A stretch of 55,999 nt of DNA from Bacteroidaceae bacterium (GCA_024398475.1 JAKSJB010000012.1:1-55999); one strand, 5' to 3'. Positions 1 through 8,033 are shown, numbered from the stretch's first letter. Notes: a model not told the origin generated them from the sequence alone. Translations and numbers: made by a program.

Positions 1-41
1 GTCAATCCTCAGCGGACTTCCGTTTTTTTTGTGCCTATTGC

Positions 42-72
42 TTGCGTCTTTTGCAGTTTATTCGTAACTTTG
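42..72 (+). promoter_or_regulatory. Bacteroidota-type promoter of the phosphohexomutase gene
   Basis: A TTG at 42-44 is separated by 20 nt from TAACTTTG at 65-72, matching the -33/-7 pattern used by the primary sigma factor of Bacteroidota. The predicted start of transcription is near 80, giving a leader of about 36 nt before the ATG at 116. Confidence 0.65.
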
Positions 73-115
73 CATTCAAATTCAAAAATAGGTATAATTC
101 TTAATACTTTACTAT

Positions 116-1861
116 ATGGATCAGGTATTATTGGAACAATGTGTGAAGGAGGCTCAGTTCTGGGCTGCGAGCGATGTGTTTGACAAGGATACTCAGAAGG
201 AGGTGAAGGCCTTGCTTGATGCTGAGGATAAGTCTGCCTTGGTTGATTCGTTCTATCAGACTCTTGAATTCGGTACGGGTGGCCTGCGCGGCATTATGGG
301 TGCGGGTACTAACCGTATGAATATATATACTGTGGGTGCTGCTACCCAGGGGCTTGCGAACTATCTGAACAGGTGGTTTGCTGACAGGGAGGAAATCAGC
401 GTGGTTATCGGTGTTGACTGCCGCAACAATTCGGATGTGTTTGCTGAGCGTGTGGCTGACATCTTTGCTGCCAATGGTATTCATGTGTATCTGTTTGAGG
501 ATATGCGTCCTACTCCTGAGGTTAGTTTTGCTATCCGTCATCTGGGCTGCCAGAGTGGTGTGAACATTACTGCCAGTCATAATCCACGTGAGTATAATGG
601 TTACAAGGCTTACTGGGATGATGGTGCTCAGGTGCTGGCTCCGCATGACAGGGGTATCATTGAGGAGGTGAACAAGGTGAGGTATGAGGATGTGAAGACT
701 GGTGGTGACAGGTCGCTGATTACTATTATCGGTGAGGAGGTTGACAGGGCTTATATTGATGCTGTCAAGACTCTTTCCATCGATAAGGCTGTGATTGAAC
801 GCCAGAAGGATCTGAACATTGTCTATACTCCTTTGCATGGTGCGGGCATGATGATGATTCCGCGTGCTATCCGTTCTTGGGGTTTCGAGAATGTGAACTG
901 TGTTCCTGAACAGATGGTGAAGGATGGTAACTTCCCTACGGTTGTTTCTCCTAATCCTGAAAATGCTGAAGCGCTTACGCTTGCTGTCAATCTGGCTAAG
1001 AAGATTGATGCTGACATCGTGATGGCGAGTGATCCTGATGCTGACCGTATTGCTATGGCTTGTAAGGATGACAGGGGGGAATGGCGCATCATCAATGGTA
1101 ACCAGACTCTTATGATTTTCCTTTACTATATTATAAGGAACAGGGATGCCAAGGGCTTGCTTTCTAAGGATGACTTCGTGGTGAAGACTATCGTGACTAC
1201 TGAACTTGTCAAGCGTTTTGCTGACAGGTATGGTATTGAGATGAAGGATTGCTATACTGGATTTAAGTGGATTGCCCGTGAAATCCTGCTTGCTGAGGGT
1301 AAGAAGAAGTATATCGGCGGCGGTGAGGAGTCTTTCGGTTTCCTTGCTGAGGATTTCTGCCGTGACAAGGATTCGGTCAGCGCTTGTGCGTTGCTGGCTG
1401 AAATTTGTGCATGGGCTAAGGATCAGGGTAAGACTCTCTACGAGATTCTGATGGGTATCTATCTTGAATATGGTTTCTCGTTCAATAAGGCTGTCAACGT
1501 GGTTCGTCCTGGTAAGTCGGGTGCTGACGAGATACGTCAGATGATGGAGAACTACAGAAACAATCCTCCTAAGGAACTTGCTGGTTCGCCTGTGAAACTG
1601 ATTAAGGACTACAAGACGCTGAAGTCTACTTGCAGTTGCGGCAAGGTGGAGGACTTGGTTATGCCTGAGACGAGCAATGTAATCCAGTACTATACTGAGG
1701 ATGGTACGAAGGTCAGTGTCCGTCCTTCGGGTACTGAACCTAAGATTAAGTTCTACATTGAGGTTTTTGCTGACATGAAGGATGCTTCGCAGTATAATGC
1801 TCTCTGTGAACAGTCTGAGGGTAAGTGTGCTGAGATTCTCAGGAGTCTCGGTGTTGAGTAG
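116..1861 (+). CDS. Phospho-sugar mutase (phosphoglucomutase/phosphomannomutase family)
   Basis: A 581-residue alpha-D-phosphohexomutase that moves phosphate between C1 and C6 of a hexose phosphate in the cytoplasm, feeding glycogen, nucleotide-sugar and envelope synthesis. All four family motifs are visible: the phosphoserine loop TASHNP around residues 152-157 (Ser154 is the phosphoryl carrier), the metal loop DPDADR at 306-311, the sugar-binding loop GGEES near 402-406 and the phosphate-binding RPSGTEPK from 536. The length fits the larger PGM2-like branch, so glucose-1-phosphate or phosphopentose are the likeliest substrates; mannose phosphate is possible and could supply the GDP-mannose used by gmd in this window. 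A promoter lies 40 bp upstream and tRNA-Arg follows 30 bp after the stop. Confidence 0.93.
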   Translation: MDQVLLEQCVKEAQFWAASDVFDKDTQKEVKALLDAEDKSALVDSFYQTLEFGTGGLRGIMGAGTNRMNIYTVGAATQGLANYLNRWFADREEISVVIGVDCRNNSDVFAERVADIFAANGIHVYLFEDMRPTPEVSFAIRHLGCQSGVNITASHNPREYNGYKAYWDDGAQVLAPHDRGIIEEVNKVRYEDVKTGGDRSLITIIGEEVDRAYIDAVKTLSIDKAVIERQKDLNIVYTPLHGAGMMMIPRAIRSWGFENVNCVPEQMVKDGNFPTVVSPNPENAEALTLAVNLAKKIDADIVMASDPDADRIAMACKDDRGEWRIINGNQTLMIFLYYIIRNRDAKGLLSKDDFVVKTIVTTELVKRFADRYGIEMKDCYTGFKWIAREILLAEGKKKYIGGGEESFGFLAEDFCRDKDSVSACALLAEICAWAKDQGKTLYEILMGIYLEYGFSFNKAVNVVRPGKSGADEIRQMMENYRNNPPKELAGSPVKLIKDYKTLKSTCSCGKVEDLVMPETSNVIQYYTEDGTKVSVRPSGTEPKIKFYIEVFADMKDASQYNALCEQSEGKCAEILRSLGVE

Positions 1862-1891
1862 TTGATATTTGATATTTGATATTTTGACGTC

Positions 1892-1965
1892 GGCCTCGTA
1901 GCTTAGCTGAATAGAGCGTCAGATTCCGGTTCTGAAGGTCATGGGTTTGAATCCCATCGAGGTCA
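1892..1965 (+). tRNA. tRNA-Arg (anticodon CCG)
   Basis: A full cloverleaf can be drawn. The acceptor stem pairs GGCCTCG (1892-1898) with CGAGGTC (1958-1964, one G-U). The anticodon stem TCAGA/TCTGA encloses the loop TTCCGGT with anticodon CCG at 1926-1928, which reads CGG. The T arm is ATGGG/CCCAT with loop TTTGAAT. The discriminator base is A1965 and the 3' CCA is not encoded. The gene lies 30 bp after the mutase and may share its transcript. Confidence 0.95.
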
Positions 1966-1984
1966 CTCGGCGTACTGAATGTCT

Positions 1985-2038
1985 GTATAAATCACGATAT
2001 CGGTGTAAATCACGATATCGGTATAAATCACGATATCG
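1985..2038 (+). repeat. Three tandem copies of an 18-bp palindrome-bearing unit
   Basis: Units begin at 1985, 2003 and 2021 and differ only at the third base (GTATAAATC... or GTGTAAATC...). A degenerate fourth copy runs from 2039. Each unit contains the 8-bp palindrome CGATATCG. The array starts 20 bp after the tRNA-Arg and could be a multi-site protein-binding region or a remnant next to a tRNA; the sequence does not decide between these. Confidence 0.85.
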
Positions 2039-2161
2039 GTGTATCAAATTCGTATCGGATTTCGGATAATTGTTGTAGTCATACTTCTACTTAACTCCCT
2101 TTAACTCCAAATCTTCTGACTACTTAAATTCTTTCTGACTACTTATTTTCTTGTTATAGAA

Positions 2162-2201
2162 AAATCCTTGCAGGCACATGACCTGCAAGGATTTCTTTTT
2201 T
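2162..2201. terminator. Bidirectional intrinsic terminator
   Basis: A perfect 13-bp stem (AAATCCTTGCAGG at 2162-2174 with CCTGCAAGGATTT at 2182-2194) has a 7-nt loop. It is followed on + by CTTTTTT and on - by TTTT. It sits between the converging tRNA-Arg transcript and the lipoprotein gene that ends at 2247. Confidence 0.85.
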
Positions 2202-2246
2202 GCTGTTTATTGTATTGAGCACACTTCTTTTTATGTATTGTGCTTT

Positions 2247-3098
2247 CTACAGTTCTTTCTGTATGGTGGCTGTGAGGAATTTCTTTGCTCTGCTGTATGG
2301 TATTACGATTTCTGGCATTCCTGCTGCATAGGAGGCGATTTCGTACTGTCCGTACATGAGGTGGAGTCCGTCCTTGTCCAACCATGGATCTGCTGCAGGA
2401 AGGGGTAGGTAGGTTGCGCTGTAGTAGTCGGATACCTGGAGGTTTTCTTCGAGTTCGGTATCTGATGTTACTTCGAAGTATTTCTTCAGTCCCTTGTTCA
2501 GTTCTTTCTGCAGGTCGGCATTTCGCAGCAGCATGTCTTTTCCGAATTTCTTTCCGTCGGACTTGCGGAATGTCTGACCTTCAAAACCGGAGCCGCCGTG
2601 TGCTCCTCCGCCGTACCAGTAGGTCTGGCAGGAGTAGGTGATGAGGTTGTCGGTCTGCCATACTATGGCAAATTCGTAGTCTGATGTGCATTCGGGACCG
2701 TCTCCTTCCGTGTTGCCGCCTTCGTAGGGTTCCTGACTTGTGAGGAAGGATTTGGAGTAGTATGTGAATAGGTCGTCGATGTCTGCAAGGTCGCCGAAGT
2801 AACTGCCTCCGAGGCATTCGTTGATCCATTCACGTATGTTTCCTACGAGGTATTTGTTGCCGCCTGTGGGGTAGGCTGCCTTCAGGGTGTAGTTCCAGAT
2901 TCCTTTTTTCTCCTTGTTGCTGTAGGTGGTTGTCTGCAACTGTTCCGTTTCTTCTTCGTCTTCCTCTTCTTCTTCGTCGATTTCAGTGGTGTTCTCTATC
3001 GTGTCTTCGACTTCTTCTGCGTTGTCTGCTTCTACTGTCTTGTTTCCGTTGCAACCCATGATTGTCAGGGTGGCAAGCATAAATAGTATTTTCTTCAT
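2247..3098 (-). CDS. Lipoprotein with RsiV-like DUF3298 domain
   Basis: A 283-residue predicted lipoprotein. The chosen start gives a compact signal peptide ending in the lipobox TIMGC (Cys16); the frame is open 40 codons further upstream, but that part is low-complexity leader sequence. After the cysteine comes a Thr/Glu-rich linker with an almost pure Glu/Asp run (about residues 36-55). The rest, with a YSC..YWYGGGAHG region and a C-terminal GQYEIASYAAGMPEIVIP segment, resembles the DUF3298 fold found in the anti-sigma factor RsiV and in many Bacteroidota lipoproteins. There is no sigma-factor gene nearby, so a regulatory role is not supported. Function unknown; likely envelope-anchored. 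Confidence 0.75.
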   Translation of the reverse strand: MKKILFMLATLTIMGCNGNKTVEADNAEEVEDTIENTTEIDEEEEEDEEETEQLQTTTYSNKEKKGIWNYTLKAAYPTGGNKYLVGNIREWINECLGGSYFGDLADIDDLFTYYSKSFLTSQEPYEGGNTEGDGPECTSDYEFAIVWQTDNLITYSCQTYWYGGGAHGGSGFEGQTFRKSDGKKFGKDMLLRNADLQKELNKGLKKYFEVTSDTELEENLQVSDYYSATYLPLPAADPWLDKDGLHLMYGQYEIASYAAGMPEIVIPYSRAKKFLTATIQKEL

Positions 3099-3151
3099 AT
3101 TCGTGATGTTTGTCTTTTTTTGTTGGTTTTTAGTATTTGGTATTTGGTATT

Positions 3152-3225
3152 GATATGAATCCATGGATGTATTCTGTATGGATATGAATCCTTTGTTGTA
3201 TCTTGTATGGATATCCATGGATGTC
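3152..3225. repeat. Imperfect 29-bp tandem repeat in the lipoprotein leader
   Basis: Two full units (3152-3180 and 3181-3209) share the starts GATATGAATCC and the ends TGTATG, and a third partial unit begins GATATCCATGG. They lie between the predicted -7 element (3236-3243, - strand) and the ATG at 3098, so they would be in the 5' leader of the lipoprotein mRNA. Confidence 0.7.
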
Positions 3226-3235
3226 GTTTCTGACG

Positions 3236-3243
3236 CAAAGATA
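3236..3243 (-). promoter_or_regulatory. -7 element for the DUF3298-like lipoprotein
   Basis: On the - strand this reads TATCTTTG, followed by C, a canonical Bacteroidota -7 box. No clear -33 TTTG is found at the usual distance, so the promoter is probable rather than certain. Confidence 0.5.
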
Positions 3244-3414
3244 ATAATCTTCGTGTGAAATGCATAATATGGTGTGTGAAAACTTGTGGAATTGGTATGT
3301 TTTTGCTTGTTCGGGGCTGTCTTTTTGCTGTTTTTAAATTTGAATTGTATATTGTGGGTTTGTGTGTCCTGCCATGTTTTTTACTTTCTTTTGCAATAAA
3401 AGTGCATATTTGTA

Positions 3415-3445
3415 TTGTAAGTATTTGATTTTTTCCTTATCTTTG
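3415..3445 (+). promoter_or_regulatory. Rubrerythrin promoter
   Basis: TTG at 3415-3417 and TATCTTTG at 3438-3445 are separated by 20 nt, the Bacteroidota consensus arrangement. The ATG follows 62 bp after the -7 box. Confidence 0.6.
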
Positions 3446-3507
3446 TAATCCAATCAGTAATGATTTGACTTAATTAACCATTTTATAAACTATTTAATAT
3501 TAAAACT

Positions 3508-4044
3508 ATGAATAAGTACAAGGGAACCCAGACGGAAAAGAATCTGGAGGCTGCATTTGCAGGTGAGAGTCAGGCACGCAATAAGTACACTTATTTTGCT
3601 TCCAAGGCAAAGAAGGAGGGTTTTGAACAGATTTCTGCCATTTTCCTCAAGACTGCTGAAAATGAGAAGGAGCATGCTAAACTTTGGTTCAAGGAACTTC
3701 AGGGTATCGGTTCTACTGCTGAAAACCTTGCTGCTGCTGCTGACGGTGAAAACTATGAATGGACTGACATGTATGAGGATTTTGCCAAGACGGCTGAATC
3801 GGAAGGTTTTCCTGAACTTGCTGCTAAGTTCCGCGGTGTGGCTGCTATTGAGAAAGCACACGAGGAACGTTATCGTGCTCTCCTCAGCAACGTAGAAGCA
3901 CAGGAGGTGTTCAGAAAGAGTGAGGTGAAGGTTTGGGAATGCCGCAACTGTGGTCACATCGTTGTGGGTACTAATGCTCCTGATTTCTGTCCGGTATGTG
4001 CTCATCCTCAGGCTTATTTCGAAATACGTGAGGAAAACTATTAA
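3508..4044 (+). CDS. Rubrerythrin
   Basis: A 178-residue cytoplasmic diiron peroxidase that reduces hydrogen peroxide in anaerobes. The N-terminal four-helix bundle carries the metal-ligand motifs: Glu20 in AGES, ExxH at 53-56 and ExxH at 115-118. The C-terminal rubredoxin-like domain has its Fe(Cys)4 site as C145-x2-C148 and C161-x2-C164. Length and domain order match classical rubrerythrin. It has its own promoter and terminator and lies back to back with a - strand operon for ferritin and desulfoferrodoxin, so this stretch looks like an oxygen- and iron-stress block. The electron donor is not encoded nearby. Confidence 0.96.
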   Translation: MNKYKGTQTEKNLEAAFAGESQARNKYTYFASKAKKEGFEQISAIFLKTAENEKEHAKLWFKELQGIGSTAENLAAAADGENYEWTDMYEDFAKTAESEGFPELAAKFRGVAAIEKAHEERYRALLSNVEAQEVFRKSEVKVWECRNCGHIVVGTNAPDFCPVCAHPQAYFEIREENY

Positions 4045-4120
4045 TCAATAGGGTGGGTGATGTAGGTCGGTATCGGTGTGCCCACTGATTGCCGGTTATC
4101 CTACGGATCTTATGAAATTA

Positions 4121-4152
4121 AAGGCTGCAACCATAGTATTGGTTGCAGCCTT
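4121..4152 (+). terminator. Hairpin after rubrerythrin
   Basis: A perfect 12-bp stem, AAGGCTGCAACC (4121-4132) with GGTTGCAGCCTT (4141-4152), and an 8-nt loop begin 76 bp after the stop. The T-tract is short (TT then CGTG), so termination efficiency is uncertain. Confidence 0.65.
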
Positions 4153-4232
4153 CGTGTTAATAGGTATTGTTTAATTTATTTAGTTATTGAGGCGAATAGA
4201 GAGAATGTGAATATAATCATGTCGGTTGTGTA

Positions 4233-4460
4233 TCAATCGCAATGGTAGTATTCCTTCTTTGGATCGTCGCTGCTGTCGGACTTCTTTGGCTGATGTGCTT
4301 CATCGCTCATGTCCTTCTTGCAGTTACCTGACTTGCATGTATCTGACTTGCTCATGCCTGTCTTATCCATGCCTGACTTGTTCATGTCGGTTGTATTCAT
4401 ACCTGACTTACTCATGTTTGTGTTATCCATACCTTTGTTGCTTGAATTTGTGTTGTTCAT
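4233..4460 (-). CDS. 75-aa protein of ten-residue repeats, similar in style to MXKDX-repeat proteins
   Basis: A small, polar protein built from five consecutive 10-residue units: MNNTNSSNKG, MDNTNMSKSG, MNTTDMNKSG, MDKTGMSKSD and TCKSGNCKKD, followed by an acidic/Lys tail ending YYHCD. No signal peptide or membrane segment is visible, so it is probably cytoplasmic. The pattern resembles the proteobacterial pentapeptide MXKDX repeat family, whose function is unknown. Three cysteines, two histidines and many Met residues suggest possible metal binding; that is inference. It starts 29 nt after desulfoferrodoxin in the same direction and is likely the third gene of the ferritin operon. The repetitive composition makes me less than certain that it is translated. 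Confidence 0.6.
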   Translation of the reverse strand: MNNTNSSNKGMDNTNMSKSGMNTTDMNKSGMDKTGMSKSDTCKSGNCKKDMSDEAHQPKKSDSSDDPKKEYYHCD

Positions 4461-4489
4461 AATGTTGAAAATTTTTTTGTGTTAGTTTA

Positions 4490-5050
4490 TTAAAATTGTT
4501 TATTTGAATCTGTGTTGTTACCTTCCCTTTCCTGCTGTTCGCATTTCTGCTTTTCTTCAGCGGACTGGGCATAACAGCGGTTTGTTGGTTCTTGTTGCTG
4601 ACAGCAGTCTTTCTGTTCCAGACATTTTAGGTCGGGACAGTTCTCTTCGTTGCATTCAGTCTTCCACAAGCCGTGGATGTTGCAGTATTCATATACTGCT
4701 TCTACCTTGATGGAGCATGTGCAGATGTCGCATTCCGGCCTATCTTCTGCATTGAGGTTGACGAAACGTCCGCCCATGTGTCCATCCTTGTCCTTAAACT
4801 GTAAGTAGATAAACTGAATGTGGTGTGCTGCAGTCATTGGGTGGATGACGGCTCCGATACTGATGTGGAGCATGCATCCTTCCTTGCAGGTCATTACTGG
4901 CACGTGCTTTTCTCCTACTTCAGGATCCTGTGTCTTTGGTACCAATTCTTCCATTTCCTGTCCGCAGCAACTTGGCGTTACACCGCTGTTTGAGAGCTTT
5001 GTGATGACATTGCCGCAGATGGGACAATGATAAAATACTGTATTGTTCAT
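4490..5050 (-). CDS. Desulfoferrodoxin (superoxide reductase) with Cys-rich C-terminal extension
   Basis: A 186-residue two-iron superoxide reductase that converts superoxide to hydrogen peroxide without making oxygen. The N-terminal desulforedoxin-like site has C9, C12, C28 and C29. The catalytic domain has the full set of active-site residues: EKH at 47-49, H70, H76, C123 and H126 in CNIHGLW. The start was chosen because the family begins a few residues before FYxCPxCG. An in-frame ATG at 5116, overlapping the ferritin stop as TGATG, would add 22 Asn/Thr-rich residues and could be used by translational coupling. Unlike the usual protein of about 126 residues, this one continues for about 55 residues with seven cysteines and many Glu/Gln/Lys. 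It lies in an operon with ferritin. Confidence 0.93.
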   Translation of the reverse strand: MNNTVFYHCPICGNVITKLSNSGVTPSCCGQEMEELVPKTQDPEVGEKHVPVMTCKEGCMLHISIGAVIHPMTAAHHIQFIYLQFKDKDGHMGGRFVNLNAEDRPECDICTCSIKVEAVYEYCNIHGLWKTECNEENCPDLKCLEQKDCCQQQEPTNRCYAQSAEEKQKCEQQEREGNNTDSNKQF

Positions 5051-5115
5051 AGATTTAAAGTTTTTTAGGTTGGGGGTTAATTGATTATTTGTTGTGTTTG
5101 TGTTGTTTTTTGTCA

Positions 5116-5631
5116 TCAATCTTCGAGTGGCTCTGCCATTTTGTAGCGTCGTTCACCGAGTTTCTGATCGATGTAGTAGAGTCCGAACTTCTCGTTGCCT
5201 ACCAACTCAAGTTGGTCGATGATGTAGTTTATGGAATCTTCTTCCTCTACCTGTTCGGTAATGAACCATTCCAATCTGCTTATTGTGGCAAAGTCTTTTT
5301 CATGCCAGGCAGTTGATGTCAGCTTGTTGATGTTTTCTGTCACTTCCTTTTCGTGGTAAAGTGCGTCGCGGAACATCTCAAGGGTGTTTTTCCATGTTTT
5401 AGGAACTTCGGTTATCGGAAGCAATTCTACTTTTGCCCCCTGGGCATTGATGTAGTTTTCCAAAATCCGAGCATGTTCCTGCTCCTCGAGCCATTGCACA
5501 TACATCCAGTTTGCAACACCTTTCAGTCCTTTTGTCTCAGCGTCCATACTCATGGACAGATACAGGTAGGCCGAACACAGTTCTGCATTGATCTGAGTAT
5601 TGATGGCGTCTTGCATTTTTTTAGTGATCAT
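5116..5631 (-). CDS. Ferritin (FtnA-type, non-heme)
   Basis: A 171-residue cytoplasmic iron-storage protein that forms a 24-mer shell and oxidises Fe(II). Ferroxidase residues fall where expected for bacterial ferritins: Glu17, Glu50, His53, Glu94 and Gln127. There is no bacterioferritin-type heme methionine context. It is the first gene of the - strand operon ferritin, desulfoferrodoxin, repeat protein; its stop overlaps a potential upstream start of the next gene. A consensus promoter lies 70 bp upstream of the ATG. Confidence 0.95.
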   Translation of the reverse strand: MITKKMQDAINTQINAELCSAYLYLSMSMDAETKGLKGVANWMYVQWLEEQEHARILENYINAQGAKVELLPITEVPKTWKNTLEMFRDALYHEKEVTENINKLTSTAWHEKDFATISRLEWFITEQVEEEDSINYIIDQLELVGNEKFGLYYIDQKLGERRYKMAEPLED

Positions 5632-5700
5632 AGTGCTTTGTTTTTTTATTAATACTTATTTGGGTCTTGTCGACAAACCTTTTTCTTTTTGTTTACGCCG

Positions 5701-5731
5701 CAAAGTTATCGTGTTTTTCATTCATCGCAAA
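5701..5731 (-). promoter_or_regulatory. Promoter of the ferritin-desulfoferrodoxin operon
   Basis: On the - strand TTTG (5728-5731), a 19-nt spacer and TAACTTTG (5701-5708) give an excellent Bacteroidota promoter. I see no clear regulator operator. Confidence 0.75.
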
Positions 5732-5793
5732 TAAGTATTTTCCACTTTGTATCAATAGTAATTATCGTTAGGAGCGATTGAAGGGGATGTAGC

Positions 5794-5821
5794 AAAAAAG
5801 GCCGCCCATACGGACGACCTT
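5794..5821 (-). terminator. Intrinsic terminator of the BspA-like gene
   Basis: On the - strand a 10-bp stem (two G-U pairs) with loop GTAT is followed by a run of six T. It lies about 65 bp after the stop of the leucine-rich-repeat gene. Confidence 0.8.
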
Positions 5822-5884
5822 TCGAGTTAAGTCTTTAGAGCTGTTTCCTTATCATTCCTTCTCTTTGAAGAAATAAACAGGAAA

Positions 5885-7867
5885 TTAATTCCTTTTCAAA
5901 ATCTTTTTGCCGTTCATGATGATGATGCCATTGTAGTTTCCGTCAACAGGCACACCCATAAGGTTTATGGCTTTGCGGCGTTTCTTGGAATTTCCTGCGT
6001 TTATGATTCCTGTATTGTCGTCTTCGATGATGTTGAATCCTTCACCCCAACCCTTTGCTTCGTATGCATCCTTGCAGTCTTGAGGTACTATGAGATTTGG
6101 CTTGTCGCCTGAAATGATATCCCATGGCTCGTTGTTAAATTGCTTCGGGTTTTTAGACGACATGATTACTGTCTTAATGGAACAACAACCGAAAGCGTAA
6201 AATCCTATGTCTGTAACGCTTTCAGAAAATGTTACTGACGTGAGATTGATACAGCCGAAGAATGCATACTTTCCGATTGTTGTCATGCTGATTGGAATTG
6301 TAATGCATGTTAGCTTGGTACATCCATGAAAAGCACTTTGACCGATACATGTAACTCCATCTGGAATTGTAATGCATGTTAGCTTGGTACAGTAACCAAA
6401 AGCACTTTGACCGATACTTGTAACTCCATCTGGAATTATTATTGATGTCAGATTGGTACAGTTATGGAATGCGCTCGTTTCTATGCTTGTCACATCATAC
6501 GTCTTGCCTTCGATTTCTACCTGTGACTTAATCACTACATTTCCTGTACAGTTCCTTCCATTGGAAACCTTGGCATTATTGCCTTCTATTTCATACGTGA
6601 TGCCGTTGTCGGGGTCTGTCCATTTGGGGGCGATGTATCCCCATTCATGAATTATGAATTGTTCTGCCCATCCCTCTGCCTCGTATGCCTCTTTGGTTCC
6701 AGAATTAACATAAACATAAGTTTTGCTATCATTGGAAGGAGTACCTTCCCATGAACTGGACTGATAAGGTATAGGTTTGTCAGAGTTCATGAGAATTGCT
6801 TTCAAACTAGAACAGTTAGAGAATGCGTGCCATCCTGTGTTATTTATGCTGCTTGGCATTTCTATTTCACTTAGGTTAGAACAATTACAGAAAGCAGAAT
6901 CCCCAATGTATTCTACACCTTCCCGAATCTTTATCGATAATAGATTCGTACAATTAAAGAATGCCCCATGACCTATCCCAGTCACATCATACGTCTTGCC
7001 ATCAATATCTACTTGTGATTTGATTTCAACTGATCCCAAACATCTCCATCCATAAGTAACCTTGGCATTCTCGCCGTCGATTTCGTACGTGATGCCGTTT
7101 TCGGGATCTGTCCATGTCGTAATTCCTCCTTCTTCCGTGATGATGAAATTCTCTGCCCATCCCTTTGTCTCGTATGTCTCCTTGGATCCCTTTGGGACAA
7201 TGAGATTTGGCTTGTCGTTCCCTTCTGGAAGACCATTCCATGAACGCTTTTCATACTGTATTGGATCTTTTGATGACATAATAACTGATGCCAAATTTTT
7301 ACAGTTCCCGAATGCTTCATCCCCGATAGTGTTTACGCTTTCTGGAATGGTAACTGATATTAGTCTTGAACAGTTATGGAATGCACCATCTCCAATACTT
7401 GTAACACCTTCGTAAATAGTTACTTCTGTCAAACCTAAACAGTCAGCGAATGCTGATGCTTCGATAGTTTTTACGCTGCCTGGAATAGTTACCTTTGTCA
7501 GACGGTTATAATAAAATGCATACCTTCCGATACTTGTAATGCTTTCAGGAATAGTTACATTTGTCAGACGGTTACAGTAATAAAATGCTGCATCACCGAT
7601 GGTTGTCACGCCTTCAGGAATAATTATTGATGTCAGGCCGTAACAAAAATAGAATGCTTCTTCTCCGATGCTTGTCACATCATACGTCTTTCCGTCTATT
7701 TCCACCAGTGACTTGATTTCAATATTTCCAATACAGTTCTTGCCATAACAAACCTTGGCATTCTCGCCGTCGATTTCGTACATGATGCCGTTTTCGGGGT
7801 CTGTCCATGTCTGGGCATTGAGTGCCATGCTGCATAACAGGGTCAGTAATACAAATAATAGTTTCAT
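5885..7867 (-). CDS. BspA-like leucine-rich-repeat surface protein, three modules
   Basis: A 660-residue secreted protein of the BspA type (LRR_5 repeats). The signal peptide is residues 1-19 and ends LNAQ; the frame is open 12 codons upstream, but those residues would spoil the signal peptide. The mature part contains three modules, each opening with WTDP(E/D)NG (residues 21, 252 and 406) and a Y(D/E)I-type strand. Each is followed by LRRs of the form IPxGVTxIGxxAFxxCxxLTxVxIP, and ends with a KEAYEAKGW-type segment. The last about 40 residues (NLMGVPV... then GIIIMNGKKILK) resemble the C-terminal beta domain of type IX-secreted proteins. Homologues in oral Bacteroidota bind fibronectin or mediate coaggregation; the ligand here is unknown. 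Confidence 0.88.
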   Translation of the reverse strand: MKLLFVLLTLLCSMALNAQTWTDPENGIMYEIDGENAKVCYGKNCIGNIEIKSLVEIDGKTYDVTSIGEEAFYFCYGLTSIIIPEGVTTIGDAAFYYCNRLTNVTIPESITSIGRYAFYYNRLTKVTIPGSVKTIEASAFADCLGLTEVTIYEGVTSIGDGAFHNCSRLISVTIPESVNTIGDEAFGNCKNLASVIMSSKDPIQYEKRSWNGLPEGNDKPNLIVPKGSKETYETKGWAENFIITEEGGITTWTDPENGITYEIDGENAKVTYGWRCLGSVEIKSQVDIDGKTYDVTGIGHGAFFNCTNLLSIKIREGVEYIGDSAFCNCSNLSEIEMPSSINNTGWHAFSNCSSLKAILMNSDKPIPYQSSSWEGTPSNDSKTYVYVNSGTKEAYEAEGWAEQFIIHEWGYIAPKWTDPDNGITYEIEGNNAKVSNGRNCTGNVVIKSQVEIEGKTYDVTSIETSAFHNCTNLTSIIIPDGVTSIGQSAFGYCTKLTCITIPDGVTCIGQSAFHGCTKLTCITIPISMTTIGKYAFFGCINLTSVTFSESVTDIGFYAFGCCSIKTVIMSSKNPKQFNNEPWDIISGDKPNLIVPQDCKDAYEAKGWGEGFNIIEDDNTGIINAGNSKKRRKAINLMGVPVDGNYNGIIIMNGKKILKRN

Positions 7868-7958
7868 TGTATTGTTTTTGGTTTGATTGTTTTGAATTGC
7901 CAATTAATTGTATTTTGCAATTTATATAGTTCGTGGTTCGAATATTTCGTACGCATCA

Positions 7959-7993
7959 AAAACACTACACCCTATAATAATATAAGGTGTAGT
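7959..7993 (-). terminator. Terminator of trpS
   Basis: An 8-bp stem ACTACACC/GGTGTAGT (7964-7971 with 7986-7993) is followed on the - strand by GTTTTTG. It ends the long recJ-to-trpS gene run. T-rich sequence on the other side makes it possibly bidirectional. Confidence 0.7.
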
Positions 7994-8033
7994 TTTTTCA
8001 TTTTCAGCTAATGGCTAACGGCCAACAGCCTCC

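Larger units (their letters stand above)
3099..3507. other. Divergent intergenic region with two promoters and a short tandem repeat
   Basis: This 409-bp gap separates the - strand lipoprotein from + strand rubrerythrin. It contains imperfect 29-bp tandem units at 3152-3180 and 3181-3209 (both starting GATATGAATCC) with a partial third from 3210. It also holds a - strand -7 element and the rubrerythrin promoter. I see no coding sequence. Confidence 0.7.

Noticed and set aside
1892..2060. Integrated element attachment site at tRNA-Arg
   Set aside because: No integrase gene and no repeat of the tRNA 3' end was found downstream within the window.
2247..3218. Longer start for the DUF3298-like lipoprotein
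   Set aside because: The extra 40 residues come from the tandem repeat leader and would bury the lipoprotein signal peptide.
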